Both the position numbers and the translations under genes were made by a program. Of a stretch of DNA of 64,000 nt, positions 13,401 to 23,156 are shown one piece after another. Under the pieces are notes generated by a model. The model saw only the letters and a program-made list of their open reading frames with translations. It had not been told where the DNA came from and made no database searches. The stretch is taken from NCBI GenBank assembly GCA_012064415.1, contig SSNU01000172.1, forward strand, positions 157,828-221,827, in the 5' to 3' direction. Numbering within the stretch: position 1 is the stretch's first letter; each line of letters opens with the position of its first letter. Source of the DNA: Gyrodactylus bullatarudis. Taxonomy: Eukaryota; Platyhelminthes; Monogenea; Gyrodactylidea; Gyrodactylidae.

Positions 13401-16400
13401 ATTGTGGGGGTAAGGGTTAAGGATCATACTACGTAATATTCAAATTTCCCACATCTCCCAAGGTTATATATTTTTGTATATGTCTGACTAAAAGAATTAT
13501 ATTATTCTAAAAGTATATGAATTATTAGAAAATCAAATGGTGAAAATTGGTCTCTGGGAACAAAACTTACAAGTAGTATATAATTTTGTGAGGGATCTTA
13601 TCAATAAGGAATAAAAATTTTATCAAAAGTAACAATCCTTATATGTATGACAGGCTTAGACTCATCTTACTAGCTATTCAAACACTCAGACAACTCCCCA
13701 AATCTATCATGATCATATTCCTAGATAGATGCGATATGTTTGAATTGTTTCTCTACCAATTAGATGCACTGCTGAGTCTAGATTTGTGACTTCTTGTGGA
13801 ATTAGAGATGGTCAAAGACTTCAAATTCAATAAAAATCTGAAATTAAACTTTTCACAAGAGACCAAAAGTCAATGTACCTAGTCAAATATCGATTCATCC
13901 AGGCATGTAAATATCAAATTATAACTCAATTCAACCAATTAAAGTACATTTTAAAATATATATTTTGTCCTGATTCAATTGAGATAAGTCTCTTTTGGTT
14001 ATTCCAACATCAAATATTTAATCAAGTTGCCTTCAATCTCAAAGATACTTAGCTAATTACTAGGGTAATAAAATTTTTACTTTTTGTCATTCGATAGAGG
14101 TTAAAGTTTGAGAAAAAAAATCCTATTCAATCAAATATTTTTAATTTTCTTCTGATATACTAAATCTCATTTAAAAATTACAAGTTTTAAACCCGCGCCA
14201 ACAAATTTGATATTGATAAAATTCACGTTTTTGAGCAATCTGTATGACTTTTCGGATGGTAATTGTTCTGATAGTTATTTTAAATTCTTCCGTCACATAT
14301 CCTGATCATTTTCCGTAAATTTTAATGTTTTTAAAGAATTTTGGGAAAAAAGAATTTATGGATATCAGAACAAAATAATTTTTGATTTTAATTTCTGAAA
14401 AATTCCTTTTCTGTGTAAAAGCGTCCAAATTAGCAAATTGCCCAGCAAGTTGTTCGGGAATAAAAATTTATGTATTACCCTACTTTTTTGGATTAAAATC
14501 GTTTCTTGAAAATGTACAAAACTGAGCTAATGATAAATACATTTGTACATGTACAAATGTACTGTACAGTGATCATCACAGAAGGGGGGAACATTTGTCA
14601 CGAGAGTATTCAATAATCTCTTAAAAACATGTGATGTTTTGTAAATTTTTAAAGAGTAAATATCACCTCATGGTATTGAAATTTCCAATTTTCCAGGATT
14701 TTTAATGATGAAAATAAGGCGTCGATTTGAAAAAAATAAATTAGAAATAAATAATGCCTAGAATTGATAGTATTATGTATGGATTTCTAAATACTCTCAA
14801 TATTCTAATAATTATTTTAATCTTTCCTTCCCTAGAATCTTGTTGATTACTATCAAAAGAATTCCCTGGAGAATTGCTTCGAAGGGATATGCACTAGTCT
14901 CCTCTATCCATACATACGCTGCCCCAGTGAGTTTAGTCTATACCAATTTCTCTTTTTTTATATAATATATAATAAAAACTTAATTGATCCATAAAAGTTT
15001 GATAGATAAATTAATTGCATAATCATTATTAATATTAGAATTAATGAATACAGATAGTTAAAATAGAGATAAATTTTCCCTAGCAAATTCAGCTTTTTAA
15101 GAGAATTCAAGTCATCCATTAATAGATGTGGTCATAAACAAGCCGAATTTCATCAGTAAATTTTCGCCATTTTCCAGGGATTTCAAGTTATCGAAATCTC
15201 ATTGATTTTCAAGTAGTGAAAAGGGACCCGAAATTGAAATTCAACTCATAAACGCCAATGATGTGAGGTAATATCATCTGGATTCCGAAAAATATATTCG
15301 AATGCTTGATGAAAAATTGAGATTTTTGTAAAAATCATAGATTAACAGCTTTATTTCAATTTCAGCTTTAGTTTTATTCACGAAAAAATAAGCTCGAAAT
15401 TTTCCAAAATAATAATTTTAGTTGTTCGACATGAGTTGCCTGATTTCCTCGAAAATATTCTGAGGTTGCTGACTGGAAGTCATGCTAGGATTAAGAACGA
15501 ACGAAGTTATTATGGTGAATAAAGCTTTATTTTCGTCGGTTCTCTTCAGACCAAACACCNNNNNNNNNNNNNNNNNNNNNNNNNNNNNNNNNNNNNNNNN
15601 NNNNNNNNNNNNNNNNNNNNNNNNNNNNNNNNNNNNNNNNNNNNNNNNNNNNNNNNNNNCTAAATTTTCATATATATAAATATAACAAGTCGGTGTTTGG
15701 TCTGAAGAGAACCGACGAAAATAAAGCTTTATTCACCATAATAACTTCGTTCGTTCTTAATCCTAGCATGACTTCCAGTCAGCAACCTCAGAATAATTTT
15801 AGTATTCTTGGCCAATAATCAGTACCCTGTATTAGTAAAAGTGAACCCTTTCTATTCTAATACACACAAAATATGTAATTTTATTGATCATGTATAATTT
15901 TCTGTCGTTTCTCTTACGTACAAGAACCATTTTTGGTTTTTTTCTGCTTATAAAATCCAAATTAGCTCTCATATACAGTAGTACACTCCATAGGTATTCT
16001 CTTATAAGGTATATAAATACATTAGTAGGGGTGTCTTCAAGTAAAAAAATAAAATAAAAAGACATGAAGATATTTAAAAATGTATCATCATCTACATTAC
16101 ATGGTGTCAAATGTTTGTGTACAATCACACCCCCTACCCTTCTAACTACAAATGATCTTTTTCTCTCATAGTTTCAACTCTTTCGACAAAGACTATCGTT
16201 TGAAACATTTAATGAAGATGATGATGACTATAAGTTTTTTTATCAAGGTGGTATTCACCAGTGTTTACTGTACACAGTGTTTTTTTATATATGTGCTTGA
16301 TTATTATAGATTATCTTTTATTTGAAAATCTATCAACTTAAGGCTTGATATTAAAAAAATCGACTGAATTTTGTACAGGTAAAATTTGATCGGACTATAG

Positions 16401-19400
16401 ATTTCATCTCTTATTTATTAATTGAAAAATAAAAGATGCTTCTCCCGCTAGCTATCATTGATGTCTAGATTCTCGTGGACCTTTCAAGAATTTCAACTTT
16501 TTCATTTCTATTTAAATGAGAATGACGAATTTATTAAAGTTTTATGGTGATAATCGGTTTTCTTGTCTTATTTTGATTCTAAAAACCAACTTTTGATGAC
16601 TCTATCACTTTAAAATAAGCAAAAATTTCTCAACTCAAAGTTGAGAAAAATGGGAATTTCGATATTTTTTCTTCATATCGTGAAAGTTGGCCTCGTGATT
16701 TAGATTTCAAAAAAATCAAATTCGATTTCTTAACCCTTTCTGTGCCGATGGACATATATGTCCATTTTCCAATTTTTTGAACCTTCATAACTCTACCAGT
16801 TTGATAAGTTTCTGGATCAATTAAAGTTTAAATTGAAGCCCACAATGTGAAGTTGCATTAGTAATATTTTTGGCCAAATAACTTGGTATCTTCATAGCTA
16901 AATTTTGGTTTTCATAAAAATTGTGAAATATTCTCGGCACCGAATGAAAATATTAAGAATTTTGCAATAATCTTAACCCTTCCGTAGCCATTGTACCCTG
17001 GAAGGAACATTGCATTCAAAATGCATTTTTAGATCGAAAATTTGCATTTTCACAAAAAGTTTTATTCTCATTCTATTATTTAAGAAATGCTCTTTAAGAT
17101 GATATAAAAACCAACTTTATTTTTGATTTAAAAAAATTAAAAAATTTACATTGAAAATCGGAAAATTCAAAAAATAATTTTTTCCCAAATTGGATATATT
17201 GAATGAATTTTAAAAATTCTTATCGAAATAATGAAGAGTAGAAAAAAATCATCTAAATAATATAGCTTTTCTTTTACATGTTCCTGCAATAATCAACTTT
17301 ATATCTTATTTCGTTGCAGAGATATTCTTAATTGAAATCTTGTTCCCATGGGGGTACACTGGCATCCCCAAGAACTATAATAGTAATTATTTTTCAATAA
17401 TTTTATGAAAAAACCATCAATAATCTCAATTTTAAATGTAAGTTTTATTAGCATAGTTTCTAATCGTATTAATTATACGTATAATACTTGAAAAATTAAA
17501 ATATTTTAAATTAAATATATTATTTTCATCATTCATGAATCCCTTAGAAACATTGAGAATTTTTAAAAACCTAAACTAATGACAGGGTCTTTTCTTTAAC
17601 CAATAAGAATATTCTGACTAAAGAATATTATCGAAATAAGTACAATTATCATCATATAGGAGTTTATTTCATTGCAAATAATGAGTCTCATTGATAATAT
17701 CAACCCTGATGTCAGTGCTATGGAGGATTGTGAATCAGACGAATCCTGCTTGGAAATACAAGAGGATTTACTTTCTGATGAAGAAGAAATCATTTATACC
17801 CACAACAGGACACTGAAGTGGGAAAAGAGAGATATGAAGGAACCCATAACTGATTTCAGATCACCTCCCGAATTGGACCGATCAAGCAGAACAGTTCTAG
17901 AATGTTTTCAAGAATTCATCACTGACGAGATGCTAGATCTTTGCTTGGAAGAGAGTGAGAAATATGCATTGCAGAACTCAGGCCAAAGTTTAAACTTGAC
18001 CAAACAAGAGCTCCGTCAGATAATTGGCATGCATATCTTAATGGGAATAATTCGACTGCCTGCTGTCTGTATGTATTGGGAAAGTGACACGAGAATAGAC
18101 AATATTGCATCAGTAATGAGCCGAAACAGATATCGTAAAATCGTTGGAAATCTTCATTTTACTGATAATCTCATGGCTACAGAAGAAACGAAGAGAGACA
18201 AAATTTGGAAGATTAGAAAATGGGTTGATATGTTCAATATGTCTTGCATTACTTCAAGAGATCCAGATGAATTTCAATCGATTGATGAACTGATGATTCC
18301 AACAAAAGGAAAATCCATTAGATAACATTTTTAGGAAAATTTTGTCCAGTACAACAGTACATAAAAGGTAAACCCAATCCCTGGGGAATAAAAGTGGTGA
18401 GAGACAATTTCAGTCATTGGCCGTCCCACTCTACTCGTGAAGACAGAGGAAGATGTAAAAAATGTGGCCAAAAGACGCAAATATACTGTTCAAAGTGTAA
18501 AGTTAAATTGTGTTTTGTTCAGAACCGTGAATGTTTCACAGAATACCATAAATAAAATTTTTCTATTTAAAAATTATTTTGTCGCTTACAAGTAGATTGA
18601 TCTTAGGCATGCCGTTGTACCCTCTTGGGAACATGAAATATTTTTAAAACTATAAGTCTTAGAAAAAAACTAATTGTACCATTGAATTCAGAAACTTTGA
18701 TTTGGTCAAGATAACATAAAATATTTTTTTTCTTGAAAAAAAAATTTCCCTGGCTACGGAAGGGTTAAATTCCCATTCTCAAATTAACTAGGTTTAGTAA
18801 ACTTATTGATAACCTGGTTTAGTTATAGCCGTCATGCTCGTCATAATAGTTAATTATAACTTATCAATGATAAGTAAGGCCTCAATGCTTTAAATTTATT
18901 ATCAGTTTTTTTAATATCAAAGAAAAGAATTAGAGTTTTTCATATTCTTTTAAAATGAGTTAATTCTTAGTTCTGGGGAAAGTCATCTTTTAAGCAATGG
19001 TTCATTCACGATTTAGAATTCCCTAGTTTAGATTCTGAAAATAACAAATATTTTACCAGTAAAAACAATATCTGTGTACTTGGTTTCTTCAAATTCAAGA
19101 TCTAAATACATTTTTTCGAATTGATAAAAATAGCCTTTTGGTAGCGCGAGTTATCAATAATCCCATTGATTATTTCAGACCTAATAAACCCGATTCTTGG
19201 TCAAGTGATCGAACAATTCAATCCAGAGGAAGAATATCAAACTATTAATTCTTCAACAGATATCTACGCCCAGATACCACTGATAAAAGGAGAATTAGTT
19301 GTCATCATGGATACAATGGATTTGGAAAGATTTGGCTATTTCGGTTATTGCCAGGCCTGGAGACGGGGACGTGTTGGAATCTTTCCAAAGAATCTTGTTC

Positions 19401-19417
19401 ATATCAACAATGTATGA
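1463..19417 (+). CDS. vav: Vav-like Rho-family guanine nucleotide exchange factor (5' partial)
   Basis: Twelve exons join in frame: 1463-1627, 1746-1837, 1907-1952, 2815-2901, 5695-5813, 6423-6556, 7325-7696, 10845-11149, 11373-11429, 11484-12161, 14836-14926, 19179-19417 (794 residues, stop TGA). They encode in order the last helix of the DH domain (MKDLADFTNEVKRD), a PH domain, an atypical C1, a long Asn/Gln/Ser-rich linker, SH3 (exons at 10845 and 11373), a second low-complexity linker, SH2 (FLVR phosphotyrosine-binding motif, ending LVDYYQKNSLENCF) and a C-terminal SH3 (GIFPKNLV). This order is specific to Vav, which couples tyrosine-kinase receptors to Rac/Rho activation at the membrane. 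The calponin-homology region and most of DH lie to the left of the window. The linkers make it longer than vertebrate Vav. Introns carry several transposons and a gap. Confidence 0.93.
3001..3257. mobile_element. TTAA-flanked MITE, piggyBac-like, copy 1
   Basis: A 257-bp element sits between TTAA at 2997-3000 and TTAA at 3258-3261. Its ends are imperfect inverted repeats: CCCTTAACGTCCCA on the left, and the complement of the right end reads TCCTTAAAGTCCCA (12 of 14 match). TTAA target duplications with CCCTT-type termini are the hallmark of piggyBac-type elements. There is no coding capacity. A related copy in opposite orientation is at 62596-62860. It lies in the Vav PH-domain intron 2902-5694, whose remaining sequence shows no feature I can support. 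Confidence 0.7.
7697..10844. other. Large Vav intron, no gene seen
   Basis: This 3.1-kb intron lies between the C1/linker exon and the first SH3 exon. Open frames are short and without recognisable motifs. A tRNA A-box-like string (TGGCTCAGTGG, near 8457) is not followed by a convincing B box. Sequence is AT-rich and I see no intact element. Confidence 0.6.
12162..14835. other. Large Vav intron inside the SH2 domain
   Basis: The intron splits the SH2 coding region. It holds a 22-bp perfect palindrome at 14539-14560 (two 11-bp half-sites without spacer) and a TTAA-terminated string with a piggyBac-like CCCTT end near 13409-13421 that lacks a partner. No coding exon was found. Confidence 0.5.
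15457..15794. repeat. 103-bp inverted repeat flanking the assembly gap
   Basis: Arms 15457-15559 and 15692-15794 are reverse complements with no mismatch seen by eye. The left arm stops exactly at the first N, and 32 bases (15660-15691) lie between the gap and the right arm. The arms have no open frame or known terminus. The structure may be a foldback element or a hairpin that blocked assembly. It lies in the Vav intron between the SH2 and final SH3 exons. Confidence 0.85.
15560..15659. other. Assembly gap (100 N)
   Basis: Exactly 100 consecutive N, the conventional size for a gap of unknown length. It sits inside an inverted repeat, so the missing sequence is probably the loop or further arm of a hairpin. 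Confidence 0.98.
16735..16953. mobile_element. Possible degenerate TTAA-type MITE beside the piggyBac copy
   Basis: A second TTAA followed by CCCTTTCTGTGCCGATGG starts here. A weak inverted match (CGGCACCGAATG, then TTAA) occurs at 16936-16957. The size is close to that of the MITE at 3001. The right end is too degraded for certainty, and the piggyBac copy begins only 20 bp downstream. Confidence 0.4.
16977..18764 (+). mobile_element. piggyBac-family DNA transposon, internally deleted
   Basis: The element is bounded by TTAA at 16973-16976 and 18765-18768 and by 14-bp perfect terminal inverted repeats CCCTTCCGTAGCCA. Subterminal copies of a motif close to TTGTACCCTNNNGGAACAT lie at about 16987, 17339 (inverted) and 18612. 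Inside is a transposase remnant in the same orientation. The terminal structure looks intact, so this copy could be mobilised in trans by a full-length relative, but it cannot encode a working enzyme. It lies in the Vav intron 14927-19178. Confidence 0.93.
17681..18555 (+). pseudogene. piggyBac transposase remnant lacking most of the catalytic core
   Basis: The first 215 codons, from the ATG at 17681 to a stop at 18323-18325, show the acidic N-terminus and DDE_Tnp_1_7 start of piggyBac transposases. They include the conserved block around IGMHILMGIIRLP and SIDELMIP, which holds the first catalytic Asp. About 30 bases later another frame resumes with QYIKGKPNPWGIKVV. It then jumps directly to the C-terminal cysteine-rich zinc-binding domain (CKKCGQKTQIYCSKCKVKLC), ending at 18555. 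The stretch that carries the second and third catalytic Asp in this family is absent. There is thus a stop or frameshift plus a large in-frame internal deletion. An alternative reading of the short break as a mini-intron is not well supported. Confidence 0.9.
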
Positions 19418-19647
19418 TTTGACACGAGTCCCCATCTCCCTTGTAAATATATATTTTCACGATGAAATCATTATCAAAATTACAATCCCTTTTATTTACC
19501 ATCATCATTCAGGTTTGTAGATTTATTTATTTTGCTAGATGTTTCATGCACTCATCTTGTGTTGGGTCAAAAGATTGACTCTAACATTTAAATATCCTCA
19601 AAACAGTACACTAACGTTGTACACTGGTCTTAAGTTTGATTTTGATT

Positions 19648-19653
19648 AATAAA
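19648..19653 (+). terminator. Probable poly(A) signal of the Vav-like gene
   Basis: AATAAA about 230 bp after the Vav stop codon, followed by T/GT-rich sequence. It is the first canonical hexamer downstream. Confidence 0.55.
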
Positions 19654-20141
19654 CCAAATGTTATTATTATTACTTATTAGTACGTCTTGTTTGTATTCCT
19701 TTTTCTTTCATTATCTATCCATGATGAGGATATGTATTGGGGGAATAAAAGAAGCACCATCTACTTTTGGATTTATTTTGATGAATGAAGAAATATAAAT
19801 AATATAAAGAGTATAGATTATTAACAAGAAAGAAAAATGAAGCCCAAGACATGATGAATTACGTTATAATTATATTTTTTATATACAATATAAATATATA
19901 TATCACTGTGATGATATTATCTGAGCAATCATCAAAAAATTATCTTTTTCTTCCTCCGACAACTGAATTTTTTTGAGAATGAGTCAAGTTTCTTTATCAC
20001 TATCAAATTTATTCATTTCTCCATTATTACTGTATATTAGCAATAGATTTATTACTAATAATAATAGATTCTAATGTACACTGAATATAAACCTAATACA
20101 AGATAAAAAAGCAAATCAATCAACATAATTGGAGATGTCAT
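19654..20141. other. Convergent intergenic region between Vav and the BRD8-like gene
   Basis: AT-rich 3'-flanking sequence shared by two convergent genes. No open frame of note was seen. The 3' UTR of the minus-strand gene must lie here. Confidence 0.6.
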
Positions 20142-23044
20142 TCAAGAATTGAGTCTCAAGGTCATTAGCTTGTTTATGTCAACTTCGACGAGGGAATAAA
20201 TTTTAGAGATCAACTCTTCCCGTTCATGAGCCTTGGTAATGACGCAAAGTTCATTATTGCTTGGATTGCCTGATTGGTTACTATTGTCTTCATTGGAACT
20301 TTCTAGGGGAGAGTTGATGATAAGGCTCATCTTCTTCATGCTTAAAACTGCCATAAAGTCATGAGCAAAGTGAACACCATCAAGGAAAGCTTTGGCCAAA
20401 ACCAATCCTTGCAGTTCTCTCAAGTCTTTATTTAAACTAAATTTAAAAAAAAAGTCATAAAATACGTCCTTGTTTATTCAACATGAAGTAGAGGTTTTTT
20501 ACTCACTTGAAAGATCGTCCAGTAGAACTACGACAAAATCGCATTGTCTTGTCAATGACATCTTTGGCGATTTTCTGCCATTCTAAGGTTCCCTCCCCAA
20601 TGAATGGAGAAGAAGGACCGCTGTCCATTGATGAATTGGTTATCGACGGAGTTCCAATCCTATGCACAATGGAACTAGTTTCAGAGTTCTCTCCAGAGAC
20701 TTCGTTTTTGTCTAAAAGTTTAAAAACGTTGATGATCCATCAGAATTATCTACCCACAAAAACATGACAAAGAGAATCAGATTTTAATGTCTCAAATTTA
20801 GTCATCGAGAGAGATGATTTGATCAACTGAATTGAAAAATTCTAATGCCTCACTGAAAAGATTCTAATTGAAAGGGAGATGGAAGAATACATGGGGAGAT
20901 TTTATCAATAAAATTCGCAAGGGGAGATTACAAAGAAACAGTTGAAAGATAAGAAAATTTCTCCTTAAAAATACACATGGAGGCATCGATTTTTTCCCAA
21001 AAAATACCCGGAAGTTGTCCAAAAATTTATTTCATCATTTCTCTGCATTTGTATATCGAATGAAGAGAGATATTTTCCTATTTAGGAGAGAGAAAATTGT
21101 TATTTCCTAATAATATAGATAAATTTCCATGATGCCACTCAATGGACCTAATCTACACGGAAAAAAATATGGCCAACTAACTGGAGAAAATTTTAAATTT
21201 GCGTATAATGTCATAGCAGAATTGATGATAGAAAGCCTTCTTCTGAAGAAGGACATCAACTGGACTCTTGTCAATATCACCATCTTCGATAGTCTTGACA
21301 GTTGTGTATAATTTGAGCAATATTTTTTCCTGAGATGAGCTAGCCAAAAGTGTTGGATTAACCTTGGAGGCAATGACGATGTTCTGATAGCCCTGGGTCT
21401 TGCCAAAATTGTAGGGATGATTTGTCTTGATATCATGATGACAATGACTCTCCTGGCAAATTATGCACAAGGAATAATCGATATTCTTTTGAGCTGAGAG
21501 TGTCTTGTATTCTGATGATAGAATAGTTTATCAGATTCAATTTTCTAAGATACCTATAATATAACTCTTACCCTGGAATGAATCAATGGTTGGATCGTCA
21601 TTCTCGATTTTGGGAGTAGACTGGAGACCCCCAGAGGATGAACCACTTCTAAGGCGTACTTTAATGTTTCGTTCGTGTTCTGGCGATGAGTCATACTCGT
21701 TATCTTCCTCCTCCTCTTCATCAACTTCGTCTTCTTCATTTTCTTCACTTTCCTCTTTTCCAGTTTGACTGGCTTCGTTCTCTTCATCATCCAGTTCCAC
21801 TGTACTCTTGTTTAAATTAATCTTAACTTTAAGTTTCGAGTTACTAAAAAAGTGTCAAGATTTTATTTTATTCATTAATCTACTATAAAGTAGTTTACTA
21901 ACTTTCTTTCATTTTGATTTTCGTCATTATTCGAACTCATAAGGAAATCTTCCTCAGCATTATCCTCTAGTTGCGTGCAATCCATCTCCATAGTTGATTC
22001 TGTGTTAACTGAATCATCAGAATTAACATATTCAGGTTCATCGTCATATCTAAAGTTGAAAACGTAAAAGTAAATTTCTACAAATTATCTTGTCATCTTC
22101 AAAACTCACATTTCATCTGGTTTAACCTTTCTTGTCGTTGGATTTCGAGTAAGTGTCTTACGCCGACCTCTCTGACCTTTTTCATGAGTAGTCTTGACAT
22201 TGGAATGAGAAGAATCAACAATACTTCGTCTTGATGCACTCAGACCCTCAAGAACGCTTAGATTCATAGTTGACTGTCGAGCGGAGCTAACTTCTCCGAG
22301 CAATGAAGATTTTATATGTGAGGGTGCATGATTTTGAGTGGACCATGTGGTTTTATCAAAGTCCTTGTGATAGAAATATGTATCCTTCAGCTATGAATCA
22401 GCATGAATTGAAATTTTTATTTGAGAATTATCAACACTGAAACTTACATAATCACACAGTTTGTTTTTGTTTTCTTCATAAACCTGATGGGGGTTCAATT
22501 TCAACAGGTTCACATTCTTTGATATCACATTCCGTGCTTTTTTATCCATATAATATTGCTTTAAATCAGCTAATTGCTCTTGAGATAGCTCTTTATTCTG
22601 AATTTTTTCTTTCAACAATTTCAAAAATCTAAAATATTACCCTCCATAATTATCTTACTCATTTTTTGATCTATTAGCGTTTATCAAAAGCGACAATTCT
22701 TCCATTCTTTCTATAGTTAATTTCTTGAGTAAAATTTTAGGAACAGGTAGATGAGAAATTTGGGTTCGATTATTTTTTCTATAAATTTCAGCTGAGTCCA
22801 TGAGCAAACAATACTGCTTGGCACAGTTTTTGGCACTGCACCATGATATATCAGCCCCTGGTGGAGTGAATTTCTGTAAACTTCTGCCTATATTGTTCCA
22901 TGGTATTTGTTGGTTATTACAGTCTGCAACAATACTAGAAAGAGCAAGGCGTTCCCTAAGAGGCCATAGACCTGGACCATGTCCAGAATTAAGGTTATTC
23001 TCCCCAGGAAGTAATTTAGAGCAGTCAATTTCAACTTTGTTCAT
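20142..23044 (-). CDS. BRD8-like subunit of the NuA4/TIP60 acetyltransferase complex
   Basis: Eight minus-strand exons join in frame: 23044-22659, 22628-22448, 22390-22110, 22049-21903, 21843-21572, 21511-21281, 20711-20507, 20436-20142 (665 residues). The first 130 residues match the SANT-like N-terminus of BRD8: WPLRERLALSS, then WNNIGRSLQKF, CAKQYCLLMD and KKLTIERMEEL. A helical region (KEKIQNKELSQEQLADLKQYYMDKK) follows. The middle is charged, with an AT-hook-like GQRGRRK patch and a long Asp/Glu run coded near 21690-21790. I see no canonical bromodomain in the C-terminus, which I do not recognise. The donor of exon 6 (21280/21281) is weak and was chosen by phase. Without splicing there, the frame stops at 21177. 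BRD8 helps TIP60/NuA4 acetylate nucleosomes. The gene is divergent from CTR9. Confidence 0.75.
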
Positions 23045-23156
23045 CTTTTAGCTTTAAAATATTAATCAAGTAAAAGTTTGGTTTTGAATACTTCAAACTA
23101 AATATTTGTTTTAAAGAAACCAAATATTGATATTCACTGTTTAGCTGATAAGTGAT
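23045..23156. promoter_or_regulatory. Short divergent promoter between the BRD8-like gene and CTR9
   Basis: Only 112 bp separate the two start codons, so both 5' UTRs and core promoters must fit here or overlap the genes. No clear TATA box in the proper position is seen for either. This is an inference from gene layout. Confidence 0.6.

Noticed and set aside
15832..16128. 98-codon minus-strand frame near the assembly gap
   Set aside because: Composition is typical of AT-rich noise. It has no motif and no splice context.
21107..21436. 109-codon minus-strand frame
   Set aside because: It is an alternative frame of BRD8-like exon 6 and cannot be joined in phase to flanking exons.
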